Shown here piece by piece: positions 44,747-53,478 of a stretch of DNA of 64,000 bases; position 1 is the stretch's first letter; each line of letters begins with the position of its first letter. The translations under genes and the position numbers were made by a program. Location: the NCBI RefSeq assembly GCF_002115755.1, contig NZ_JFKA01000004.1:1-64000 (forward strand), written 5' to 3'. Under the pieces are notes generated by a model that searched no databases, had not been told where the DNA came from, and saw only the letters and a program-made list of their open reading frames with translations. Origin of the DNA: Thalassospira mesophila (GTDB taxonomy: Bacteria; Pseudomonadota; Alphaproteobacteria; Rhodospirillales; Thalassospiraceae).

Positions 44747-46564
44747 ATGACAAAATTGCAGGATTATGCCAATTGGCAGAACTTGCCGATGATGTTTTTT
44801 GATCTGGCAAAACATCATGGTGACACACCGCTTTGGTGGACAAAATCGTCAAAAACGGGTGAATTTGTATCAACCAGCTGGCGCGAGGCCGCCCATCAGG
44901 TGCGCGCACTGGCGCGGGCGCTGTATAAATCGGGAGTGCGCCCCGGCGACCGGGTTATTTTGCTGTCGGAAAACCGCACCGAATGGGGCATCGCCGACCT
45001 GGCGATCATGTGTGTCGGCGCGTTAACTGCTCCGGCCTATTCGACCAATACCGAACGCGACCATTTGCATATTATCGAGGATTCCGGTGCCAGCCTGGCG
45101 ATTATATCGACCAAAAAACTGGCCCAGCCGTTTTTGCATGGCGCACTGGATTCCGGCCGGTGCCGCCACGCCATCACGATAGAGGATTGGGGCCAAAGCT
45201 TTGTTGGCGGCATTACCATTTCGCGCTGGCATGACATGATCGCCGAGGGCAGCGCCCTTGAAGACGATGTGGACGCCTGGGTTGCCAATATCAAACGCGA
45301 CGACACCGCCTGCCTGATTTACACATCAGGCACCGGGGGCGCCCCCAAGGGCGTTATGCTTAGCCACGGGGCAATTTTGAACAATTGCGCCGGTGCATTC
45401 GACATTATCGAGGCGCTGGGCATTACCGATGAAATTTTCCTGTCGTTTTTACCGCTGTCGCATTCGTACGAACACACCGCCGGGCTGTATTTCCCCATCA
45501 GCCTTGGCGCGCAAATTTACTATGCCGAAAGCCTTGATAAACTGGCCGCCAACATGACCGAAGTCCGCCCGACCATCATGACAGCCGTGCCGCGCCTTTA
45601 TGAAATGCTGTATCAACGCCTGAGCCGCACACTGGAAAAGGAAGGCGGCTTTAAATTAAAGCTGTTTCAACTGACATTGCGTTTGGGTCGTAAAAAATAC
45701 GAAGGCACGCGCCTGAACCCGATTGAATGGGTGCAGGACCTGATTTGCGAGCTGTTGTTACGCCGCAAATTGCGCCAGCGGTTTGGCGGTCGCCTGAAAG
45801 CCATGGTATCGGGCGGCGGGCCGTTAAATTACGAACTGGGTGTTTTGTTTGTATCGTGCGGATTGCGGATTTTGCAGGGGTACGGTCAAACCGAATTTAG
45901 CCCCGTTGTGTCGTGCAACCGGGCCGAAAACAACAAACTGCGCACGGTTGGCCCGCCCATGGTCGGTGTTGAATGTAAAATTGCCGATGACGGCGAAATT
46001 TTGCTGCGCGGGGAAAGCATCATGAAAGGTTATTGGAACCTGCCCGAAACGACCGCGCAAACCATTATCGATGGCTGGCTGCATACCGGCGATATCGGCC
46101 AGCTTGACGATGAAGGCAGCCTGATGATCACGGATCGCAAGAAGGACATTATTGTTAATTCCGGCGGTGATAATATTTCGCCCCAGCGCATTGAAGGGTT
46201 GTTGACCCTGGAAACCGAAATTGCCCAGGCCATGATTTATGGCGATAACCAGCCCTATCTGGTTGCCATTTTATCGCCCGAAGATGACGTGATGCGCGAT
46301 TTTGCCCGCGCCCATAACCTGGAAAACAATATCGAAATCCTCTCGGAAAACGATGATTTCCGCAAACTGATCCGCAAGGCGGTGGACCGGGTCAATACCC
46401 GCCTGTCGTCGATTGAAAAGGTTCGCAGTTTCACCTTTGCCGATAGCGCCTTTAGCATCGAAAACGAAATGCTGACCCCGTCGATGAAAATTCGCCGCCA
46501 CAAAATTCGCGCGGCTTACGAACAACGCCTGATCTCGCTGTATCAGCGCAAACGTCAAAGCTGA
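44747..46564 (+). CDS. Long-chain acyl-CoA synthetase (AMP-forming)
   Basis: A 605-residue adenylate-forming enzyme of the FAA1/long-chain type. The P-loop YTSGTGGAPKGVMLSH, the SFLPLSHSYEHTAGLY box, GYGQTEFSPVVSC, LHTGDIGQLDDEGSLMITDRKKDIIVNSGGDNISP and the C-terminal KIRRHKIR are visible. It probably activates fatty acids to CoA esters. It is divergent from pepF and stands alone. A 13-bp hairpin follows. Confidence 0.88.
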   Translation: MTKLQDYANWQNLPMMFFDLAKHHGDTPLWWTKSSKTGEFVSTSWREAAHQVRALARALYKSGVRPGDRVILLSENRTEWGIADLAIMCVGALTAPAYSTNTERDHLHIIEDSGASLAIISTKKLAQPFLHGALDSGRCRHAITIEDWGQSFVGGITISRWHDMIAEGSALEDDVDAWVANIKRDDTACLIYTSGTGGAPKGVMLSHGAILNNCAGAFDIIEALGITDEIFLSFLPLSHSYEHTAGLYFPISLGAQIYYAESLDKLAANMTEVRPTIMTAVPRLYEMLYQRLSRTLEKEGGFKLKLFQLTLRLGRKKYEGTRLNPIEWVQDLICELLLRRKLRQRFGGRLKAMVSGGGPLNYELGVLFVSCGLRILQGYGQTEFSPVVSCNRAENNKLRTVGPPMVGVECKIADDGEILLRGESIMKGYWNLPETTAQTIIDGWLHTGDIGQLDDEGSLMITDRKKDIIVNSGGDNISPQRIEGLLTLETEIAQAMIYGDNQPYLVAILSPEDDVMRDFARAHNLENNIEILSENDDFRKLIRKAVDRVNTRLSSIEKVRSFTFADSAFSIENEMLTPSMKIRRHKIRAAYEQRLISLYQRKRQS

Positions 46565-46572
46565 CTGCCATG

Positions 46573-46619
46573 TCTGGCCGATATCCCTGTTTGACATAAT
46601 TTCATCGATATCGGCCAGA
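46573..46619. other. Perfect 13-bp hairpin after the acyl-CoA synthetase gene
   Basis: Arms at 46573-46585 and 46607-46619 are perfectly complementary, with a 21-base loop. No T run follows, so it is a terminator of the non-classical kind, an mRNA-stabilising hairpin or an operator for the next gene. Confidence 0.55.
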
Positions 46620-46733
46620 TATGATCTGGAAGTATTCAATTTAACGTACCATCTAACTCATATGAAAGGCATCAGGCCCCGGCAAACCACCGCCGGGATT
46701 GCACCAACCCCTTAGATCGGCCATACTGAACGC

Positions 46734-47630
46734 ATGAAAAACAAACGGAGTTTCCCCGGTTTTCGGTTACGAATTCAGGCCGTCATTCCAACTTGGTTTG
46801 GGCCTGTTTTTGCCAAAACCCTTACTGTTTCCTTGCTTTGCATTGCTGCTTTAACCCTGCCCCGCCTTGCTGCGGCGCAAGGGGCCTGCAACAAAATCAC
46901 CGTTGGCTATAGCAACTATCCGCCTTTTTCCTATCAAACCGATGATGGCGGCGTAACAGGGGCCTCGATCGAGGTGGCGCAGCGTGCCTTTCGTAAAATG
47001 CATATTGAAGTATCAACCGTGCAAATGCCATGGGCACGCCTGCTTTCCGAAGCCGAGCGCGGCACCGTCGACATGATAACCGCGGCGTATCGCACCGATG
47101 CCCGCCGGTCATGGGCGGTCTATGCCGACATCCCGATTGGGTATGAACGCGTTGTTGTAATTCATGACCGCACCGTTCAGGCCGATGTCGCCAGCCTGCG
47201 TGATCTGCGCTATCGCAAGGGTTTGTTGCGGCGCGGAGACAGCCACGGCCCCACGGTGGACCGCGCCATTGCCAACAAGTCCATCAATATCGAAACGGTA
47301 CCGGAAATAGAAGCCGGGTTGCGCATGGTCAGTGCCGGGCGCGCGGATTATTTGCTGTCAAGTGATGCCGTTGCACGCAACGTATTGCGCGAACGCCAAT
47401 ACCCTGAATTGTCCTATGATCGGCTTGATGTTAACGGCGAAGGCCTTTATGCCCTGTTTTCGCGGCGAAGCCCCTGTTCCAGACTGGTGGAGGAATTTAA
47501 TCGCACCCTTCGCCAGCTAAACAGCGAGCATTTATTGCCAACCGTTCTGGTGCAATATCTGCAATCAGTTGGATCGCCCCTTGTGGTCAATACCGCCAGC
47601 AATGGCCCAAGGCATAATCTTGCCAACTGA
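46734..47630 (+). CDS. Periplasmic substrate-binding protein, family 3
   Basis: A 298-residue protein with a long N-terminal basic region and a signal peptide ending near residue 48 (LAAAQ). The rest matches the SBP_bac_3 pattern: KITVGYSNYPPFSYQTDDGGVTGASIEVAQRAFRKMHIEVSTVQMPWARLLSEAERGTVDMITAAYRTDARR. No permease or ATPase lies next to it, so it is an orphan binding protein or a sensor partner. The cargo is unknown, and the N-terminus may start later. Confidence 0.8.
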   Translation: MKNKRSFPGFRLRIQAVIPTWFGPVFAKTLTVSLLCIAALTLPRLAAAQGACNKITVGYSNYPPFSYQTDDGGVTGASIEVAQRAFRKMHIEVSTVQMPWARLLSEAERGTVDMITAAYRTDARRSWAVYADIPIGYERVVVIHDRTVQADVASLRDLRYRKGLLRRGDSHGPTVDRAIANKSINIETVPEIEAGLRMVSAGRADYLLSSDAVARNVLRERQYPELSYDRLDVNGEGLYALFSRRSPCSRLVEEFNRTLRQLNSEHLLPTVLVQYLQSVGSPLVVNTASNGPRHNLAN

Positions 47631-47768
47631 TAAAACGGCATTTCCCCTGGCATGGTGGTGCCAAACGGAGACCGTCAACAGCGTTGCCCCATGATATTGC
47701 TGGTGAAACAGGTGGCAATTTGACAAATTGGCAGGGTGTTTTTCAAACCAAACGTAACCTGGATAGCC

Positions 47769-48182
47769 ATGAACGACGCTGTGCCGACACAAAGCCTGTT
47801 GCTGATCCGCGGTTTACCGGGGTCGGGAAAATCCACTTTGGCAAAAAAGCTGTGTCAGAAAGACGCGGCTATTCACCTTGAAACCGATATGTTCATGACC
47901 GACAGCAAAGGGCGCTATCAGTTTAACCCTAAAAAACTGCCCGCTATTCATGCCCGCTGCGAACAGGAAACCCGCACACATCTGGATGCCGGGAACAGCG
48001 TGATTGTCTCAAACACATTCAGTCAGATATGGGAAATGCAGCCTTATCTTGATATGGCGCGCGAGGCGGATATTCCCGTGCAAATCATTGAATGCCAGGG
48101 GCAATTCAAATCCATCCATGATGTGCCGGCGCGCAGCATCGAAAACATGCGCAATCGCTGGGAAAATCTGCCGCAACGATAG
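47769..48182 (+). CDS. P-loop kinase-like ATP-binding protein
   Basis: A 137-residue protein with Walker A GLPGSGKST at about residues 15-23 and the pattern LETDMFMTDSKGRYQFNPKKLPAIHARCEQETRTHLDAGNSVIVSNTFSQIWEM, typical of the AAA_33 group (as in the N4BP2 polynucleotide kinase region). It probably phosphorylates a small molecule or nucleic acid end; the substrate is not known. Start 47769 is chosen; an upstream GTG (47736) is also open. Confidence 0.78.
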   Translation: MNDAVPTQSLLLIRGLPGSGKSTLAKKLCQKDAAIHLETDMFMTDSKGRYQFNPKKLPAIHARCEQETRTHLDAGNSVIVSNTFSQIWEMQPYLDMAREADIPVQIIECQGQFKSIHDVPARSIENMRNRWENLPQR

Positions 48183-48250
48183 CATCGACCTATCACCCCA
48201 GCCCCTGTTCGACAAAACCGATGGCAGCATCGCCTGCCCCGACCAGACGA

Positions 48251-48280
48251 AAAAAACCAGCGAAGAGACTTCGCTGGTTT
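48251..48280 (-). terminator. Intrinsic terminator of the DUF4197 gene
   Basis: On the minus strand a perfect 12-bp stem (48269-48280 with 48254-48265) with a 3-base loop is followed by TTTTTT, partly inside the stem. Confidence 0.85.
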
Positions 48281-48311
48281 CACGTTCCGTCGTCAGGCAC
48301 ACAGGCGAAAG

Positions 48312-49154
48312 TTATTGTGCGGCTGAAAACACTTTTTTCAAAACATCGGTGGTCCATTGGCCGGGATTATTGCGAATCTCGGCTTCCTGTGCCGCCAGAT
48401 AATGAAACAGGCCCTTCATCGCGGCATCGGTGGCATAGTCCGTTAGTGATGTTTTAACATCGGGCATCATTGGCAAGCTGTCATATTGACCGAGCATCTG
48501 GTCATAAAGCTGCAACGCCCCGGTATCGGAAAGTGCATCATTCATCACCGGGCGCATTTCGTCGGCAATTTTGCTGCCCGAAACGGTTTGCAAATAGGTG
48601 GTCGCCGCATCGTCAGGCCCCTGCAAAATACCCTTGGCATCGGTCACGGTCATTTTGCTGACGGCATCGGCCAGAATACCACCGGCATTCGTCATGGCAC
48701 TTTCGGCCGCCCGGTTCATGCGCAGTTCAATTTCATCGCCATAGCTGCCCATTCCGGCCTTGCTTAGCAGGCTTTGCGCCCGCTTAACCGAATCTGGCAA
48801 CGGAATATGCGCCACCGGGTCGGCGTTGAACCCGTCGGTCGCGCCGAGCATGGCGGTAACCGTACCAATCCCTTTATCAAGGGCCTGACGCAACCCGTCA
48901 TCCGCCATGCCCTGTGACAATGACGACAACGCCGAACTCTGCCCGCCATTTGTGGCCGACGAGGACGAGGTTGTTGATGATGACGACCCGTTTGAGGATG
49001 ACCCGCTCATGGCATCGCCCAGCGCCTTTTTGGCGGAACTGAAAAACGAGTTTTCCGCATGGGCGGGAACAGCTGTCAAAACAACACTCCCGGTCACAAA
49101 CGTGACGGTCGCAGCGACGGCTGCGAAAATAAACTTACGTGATGACAGGGTCAT
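48312..49154 (-). CDS. DUF4197 exported protein
   Basis: A 280-residue protein with a signal peptide (residues 1-33, AHA cleavage site). A Ser-rich linker (about 50-80) comes before the DUF4197 domain: GMADDGLRQALDKGIGTVTAMLGATDGFNADPVAHIPLPDSVKRAQSLLSKAGMG, then SAMTNAGGILADAVSKMTVTDAKGILQGPDDAATTYL. The function of the family is unknown. It is monocistronic and followed by a strong terminator. Confidence 0.85.
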   Translation of the reverse strand: MTLSSRKFIFAAVAATVTFVTGSVVLTAVPAHAENSFFSSAKKALGDAMSGSSSNGSSSSTTSSSSATNGGQSSALSSLSQGMADDGLRQALDKGIGTVTAMLGATDGFNADPVAHIPLPDSVKRAQSLLSKAGMGSYGDEIELRMNRAAESAMTNAGGILADAVSKMTVTDAKGILQGPDDAATTYLQTVSGSKIADEMRPVMNDALSDTGALQLYDQMLGQYDSLPMMPDVKTSLTDYATDAAMKGLFHYLAAQEAEIRNNPGQWTTDVLKKVFSAAQ

Positions 49155-49223
49155 TGGGGGCTCCCGGGCCAGTGCGATTAAAAAACCATCTTAAATGATA
49201 AACCATCACGGCCAAAATATGTT

Positions 49224-49261
49224 TGTAAAACAAATCCCCGGCATCAAGCGACACCGGGGAT
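49224..49261 (-). terminator. Intrinsic terminator of clpB
   Basis: On the minus strand an 8-bp stem (49254-49261 with 49234-49241) is followed by TTTGTTTT. Confidence 0.75.
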
Positions 49262-49289
49262 GAGAACGTTTTTCTATTGGCAAAACAGC

Positions 49290-51881
49290 TTAATCGACCA
49301 TGTCGATCTTTTTGCCATTCAGCACCAGAATGCCGCCTTCTGCGCTGACCGGCACAGTGGCGCCATCGGCAATGGCACCTTCCAAAATTTGCATCGCCAG
49401 CGGGTTTTGCAAATACCGCTGGATCACACGTTTTAGCGGCCGCGCCCCGTAAACCGGGTCATAGCCCTTGTCGGCCAGCCAGCTTTTGGCGAACTCGTCG
49501 AGCTCCAGCGTGATCTTGCGATCAACCAGCAGCTTGTCCAAACGGCCCAGCTGAATATCAACAATATGGTCCATCTGGGCGCGTTCCAGACGGTGGAACA
49601 ACAAAACTTCATCCAGCCGGTTAAGGAATTCAGGCCGGAACGATGCCCGCACCACTTCCATCACCTGGCTGCGCACTTCGCCGCTATCATGACCTTCGCT
49701 TTGATTGGCCAGAATGTCGGAACCAAGATTGGATGTCAGAATAATCAGCGTATTGCGGAAATCGACCGTGCGGCCCTGCCCGTCGGTTAAGCGCCCTTCG
49801 TCAAGCACCTGAAGCAGCACGTTAAACACATCGGGATGGGCTTTTTCGACCTCGTCAAACAGCACCACCTGATAGGGGCGACGCCGCACAGCTTCGGTCA
49901 AAGACCCGCCTTCTTCATAGCCAACATATCCCGGAGGCGCACCAATCAGGCGGGCCACCGCATGTTTTTCCATGAATTCAGACATATCAATACGCACCAT
50001 TGCCTGTTCATCATCAAACAGGAATTGGGCCAGGGCCTTGGTCAATTCGGTTTTACCCACCCCCGTCGGGCCTAAAAACAGGAACGACCCAATCGGGCGG
50101 CCGGGGTCTTGCAACCCGGCACGGGCACGGCGCACCGCATTGGCAATCGAGCGCACGGCATCATCTTGCCCCACCACACGTTTGCGCAAAACATTTTCCA
50201 TATCCAAAAGCTTCTCGCGCTCGCCTTCCAGCATTTTATCAACCGGAATACCGGTCCAGCGCGATACCACCGATGCGATATGCTTTTCGGTGACGGCCTC
50301 GTCTTTCATACCATGGGCAGGATCATCCTCGGCCTTGGCCAACAACCGTTCAAGGGCCGGAATTTCCTGATATTGCAGTTGCCCGGCCCGCTCTAGAAGA
50401 CCATCCCGCATGGCACGTTCAAGTTCCCCGCGCGCCTGATCAAGCTGTTCCTTGATATGGGTCGTGGCGGCGAGTTCGTTTTTCTGCGATTCCCATTTTG
50501 CCGTCAGCTCGGCGGACTTGTCCTCCAGATCGGACAATTCCTTTTCCAATCGACCCAGCCGATCCTTCGAGGCGGGATCTTCCTCTTTTTTCAGGGCCTC
50601 GCGTTCGATTTTCAGCTGAATGATCCGGCGATCAAGCTCGTCGATTTCTTCGGGCTTGGAATCAAGCTCCATCCGCAGGCGCGATGCAGACTCGTCCATC
50701 AGATCGATGGCTTTGTCAGGCAAAAACCGATCGGTAATATACCGGTTCGACAGGGTTGCCGCCGCAACCAAAGCCGCATCGGCAATCCGCACGCCATGAT
50801 GAAGTTCGTATTTATCCTTAATGCCCCGCAGGATCGAAACCGTGTCTTCCACCGTTGGCTCGCTGACAAATACCGGCTGAAAACGCCGGGCAAGGGCCGC
50901 GTCCTTTTCAATATATTTGCGATATTCATCCAGCGTGGTCGCCCCCACGCAATGCAATTCACCGCGTGCCAGCATCGGTTTTAACAGGTTCGATGCATCC
51001 ATCGACCCTTCCGATTTGCCCGCCCCGACAAGGGTATGCAATTCGTCGATGAACAAAATCACCTGTCCGGCTTCGGATTCAATTTCGGATAAAACGGCTT
51101 TTAAGCGTTCTTCAAATTCACCGCGAAACTTGGCACCGGCAATCAGCGCGCCCAGATCAAGCGACAACAGCTTTTTGGTTTTCAGGGTTTCAGGAACGTC
51201 GCCCTTCACAATGCGCAAGGCAAGGCCTTCGGCGATGGCGGTTTTACCAACGCCGGGTTCGCCGATCAGAACCGGATTGTTTTTGGTCCGGCGTGACAGC
51301 ACCTGAATGGCGCGGCGAATTTCTTCGTCACGGCCAATTACCGGGTCAAGTTTGCCATCACGCGCCGCTTCTGTCAGGTCGCGGGCGTATTTTTTAAGGG
51401 CATCATACTGGCTTTCGGCACCGGAACTGTCGGCCGTGCGGCCTTTGCGCAAATCATTAATCGCGGCATTCAGGTTTTGCGCCGTGACACCGGCATCCGC
51501 CAAAACCTTGCCCGCAACCGCCTTGGTATCAAGGGTTAAAGCCAGCAACAGCCGCTCTGCTGTGACATAGCTGTCACCGGCTTTTTTGGCAATTTTCTGC
51601 GCTTCGTCCACCAGACGGGCAAATTCGCTGGAAAGGTAAACCTGGCTATTGCTACCCGAAACCTTTGGCAGTTTTGCCAGTTCCTGTTCGGTGCGCTGCA
51701 GGGCAAGTTTAGGGTCCCCGCCCTGCACCTTGATCAGGTTGGCCGCAAGGCCCTCCTCGTCATCAAGCAGCACTTTAAGCAGGTGGATCGGCACAAATTG
51801 CTGATGATTTTCACGCAGGGCCAACGACTGGGCCGATTGCAAAAAACCTTTGGACCGATCGGTAAATTTTTCAAATTCCAT
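49290..51881 (-). CDS. clpB: ATP-dependent chaperone ClpB
   Basis: ClpB disaggregase, 863 residues, the usual length. It has the N-domain (residues 1-150), two AAA modules with Walker [16 protein letters not shown] (about 205) and [15 protein letters not shown] (about 605), the middle coiled-coil domain (about 405-525) and [13 protein letters not shown] after the linker. It rescues aggregated proteins with DnaK in the cytoplasm. A possible heat-shock promoter lies upstream. It is a single gene in this window. Confidence 0.96.
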   Translation of the reverse strand: MEFEKFTDRSKGFLQSAQSLALRENHQQFVPIHLLKVLLDDEEGLAANLIKVQGGDPKLALQRTEQELAKLPKVSGSNSQVYLSSEFARLVDEAQKIAKKAGDSYVTAERLLLALTLDTKAVAGKVLADAGVTAQNLNAAINDLRKGRTADSSGAESQYDALKKYARDLTEAARDGKLDPVIGRDEEIRRAIQVLSRRTKNNPVLIGEPGVGKTAIAEGLALRIVKGDVPETLKTKKLLSLDLGALIAGAKFRGEFEERLKAVLSEIESEAGQVILFIDELHTLVGAGKSEGSMDASNLLKPMLARGELHCVGATTLDEYRKYIEKDAALARRFQPVFVSEPTVEDTVSILRGIKDKYELHHGVRIADAALVAAATLSNRYITDRFLPDKAIDLMDESASRLRMELDSKPEEIDELDRRIIQLKIEREALKKEEDPASKDRLGRLEKELSDLEDKSAELTAKWESQKNELAATTHIKEQLDQARGELERAMRDGLLERAGQLQYQEIPALERLLAKAEDDPAHGMKDEAVTEKHIASVVSRWTGIPVDKMLEGEREKLLDMENVLRKRVVGQDDAVRSIANAVRRARAGLQDPGRPIGSFLFLGPTGVGKTELTKALAQFLFDDEQAMVRIDMSEFMEKHAVARLIGAPPGYVGYEEGGSLTEAVRRRPYQVVLFDEVEKAHPDVFNVLLQVLDEGRLTDGQGRTVDFRNTLIILTSNLGSDILANQSEGHDSGEVRSQVMEVVRASFRPEFLNRLDEVLLFHRLERAQMDHIVDIQLGRLDKLLVDRKITLELDEFAKSWLADKGYDPVYGARPLKRVIQRYLQNPLAMQILEGAIADGATVPVSAEGGILVLNGKKIDMVD

Positions 51882-51983
51882 TAACTGTCACTCCTTGAGC
51901 TAACAGGGTCAATCATGATGGACCTTCTTTGAAGCATCCATCGCCATAGATGGGCATCCATCCTACTTTACCTATAGCGGAAC

Positions 51984-52013
51984 AGCAGGGGAACATCCTT
52001 GATATGTCTCAAG
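51984..52013 (-). promoter_or_regulatory. Candidate RpoH (heat-shock) promoter of clpB
   Basis: On the minus strand, CTTGAG (52013-52008) and CCCCTGCT (51991-51984) are separated by 16 bases, close to the heat-shock pattern CTTGAA and CCCCATNT. It lies about 100 bases before the clpB ATG. The rest of the 51882-52340 gap holds no gene I can name. Confidence 0.45.
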
Positions 52014-52340
52014 CTTTGCGGGCCGCAAGTCGCCCGGAAAAAATCCCGGCAAATTTTTTAGCCTCCTTTGACATGCGGGCGAACAAGGTCATCAAATGCC
52101 CTGCATATTTGCCTGAAACAACCACTTACCGTAGCACAAACGCCGCTGTTTCTGGTGATATTTCGGCAGTCTGTAGCTTCGCATTCTAAAATTGTCCCCC
52201 ACAGCACCTGTGAACTGGCCCCCGAAATCAGGACAATTGCGCACTTGCCGTTCGTTGGCACAATCAGTAACGTCTGATCTTCAAACAAGATGAATGTGCA
52301 GGTTCCGAACGAGGGCGCACATCACAGAAAAAGCAGGCAA

Positions 52341-53114
52341 ATGACGATGGCTAACGGTGAACTTGGCGCAATCATGCGCTATCCGGTCAAGGGACTTCGT
52401 GGCGTTGAAATGGCATCGGCCACGGTTGATGCCCAAAATATGCTGTCTGACGACCGCCGCTATGTTCTGGCAACCAGTGCATCGCTTGGCCAGGGCGGGC
52501 TGGCGGGCTGGGCACGCAAACGTAATTTCCTGCAACTGGTCAACACGCCCAAGCTGGCTGAGCTGGGCATTGATTATGACGATGCCACCACCACCCTTAC
52601 CATTGCACGCAACGGTCGCGCCATTTGCAAAGGCAACCTTGAAGACGCTATGGGCCGGACCGTGATCGAAGATTTCCTGACCGCCTTTTTGAAAAACGAT
52701 GTCGCGGGCAGCCCGAAAATCATGTCGGTGCCCGGCACCCATTTTGGCGATTCAGAACCACCTTATATTTCGCTGCTTAATCGTGATTCGATCAAGGATT
52801 TCGGCGACCGCATTGCCAGCCAGTATGTCGACCCGATGCGTTTTCGTGGTAATTTTCTGGTCGATGGCCTGCCTGCATGGTCGGAACTGGAATGGGCTGA
52901 AAACCAGACCATCACCATAGGCGATGTTCCTTTTCGCATGATCCACCCCATTACCCGCTGCAAAGCCACCACCATTAACCCCGATACCGCACAATCCGAC
53001 ATCAATGTGCCAGTATTGCTGCGCAAGGGCATGAACCATCTGTTTATGGGGGTTTACCTTGAAGCAACCGGCACGGGGACATTAAAGGCAGGCGACAAGA
53101 TTACAGTTGGCTAG
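52341..53114 (+). CDS. MOSC domain protein
   Basis: A 257-residue protein with an N-terminal MOSC_N beta-barrel part (ELGAIMRYPVKGLRGVEMASATV) and a MOSC domain (about 110-257) with SLLNRDSIKDFGD and MRFRGNFLVDGLPAWSELEW...RMIHPITRCKATTINPDTAQ. MOSC proteins handle sulfur or molybdenum cofactor (YiiM, YcbX and mARC type). The cysteine in the ITRCKA position fits the catalytic cysteine of the YcbX/mARC group. The TAG stop (53112-53114) is the first base triplet of the repeat copy 2, so the element lies at the end of the gene. The start was chosen at 52341. Confidence 0.85.
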   Translation: MTMANGELGAIMRYPVKGLRGVEMASATVDAQNMLSDDRRYVLATSASLGQGGLAGWARKRNFLQLVNTPKLAELGIDYDDATTTLTIARNGRAICKGNLEDAMGRTVIEDFLTAFLKNDVAGSPKIMSVPGTHFGDSEPPYISLLNRDSIKDFGDRIASQYVDPMRFRGNFLVDGLPAWSELEWAENQTITIGDVPFRMIHPITRCKATTINPDTAQSDINVPVLLRKGMNHLFMGVYLEATGTGTLKAGDKITVG

Positions 53115-53378
53115 AGCATGTTTCCTTTAATAAGACCCTTTTTGTTTAATTTTAACGTGCCGTTTGGCAAGGCACAGCGCGCCGCGCGATGCGGCGCATC
53201 GGGCAAGCGGTGTAACGCCGCCAAACGCCGTCAAAATTGAACCCTCCGGGCCCGTGCATTTTGCTGCTCGGCAAGGAGAAGTCCGCAGGGCGTAACGGGG
53301 TTACGGACAAGGATTTCGACGTAGCCGAGCAGCAAAATGCGCGGGCAGAATGGGTCTTATTAAAGGAAACATGCTCTA
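53112..53378 (-). repeat. 267-bp MITE-like repeat, copy 2 (inverted, inner loop flipped)
   Basis: The second copy, 267 bases, opposite in orientation to copies 1 and 3. Terminal inverted repeats are at 53112-53140 and 53350-53378, with TA at both ends. Compared with copies 1 and 3 it carries about five substitutions. The hairpin arms are 53256-53272 and 53324-53340. The 51-base loop (53273-53323) has the same plus-strand orientation as in copies 1 and 3, although the rest is reversed. The loop must have inverted between the arms in one lineage. It supplies the MOSC stop codon. Confidence 0.92.
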
Positions 53379-53478
53379 ACCTGAAACCGGCAAAATCACG
53401 CAAGCGACCGGTTTATGCGAAAAATCGGTCGTTCTGGCCCGTGCTAACCGGCGCGGCGGCAGTCGACCGGCATACGCC

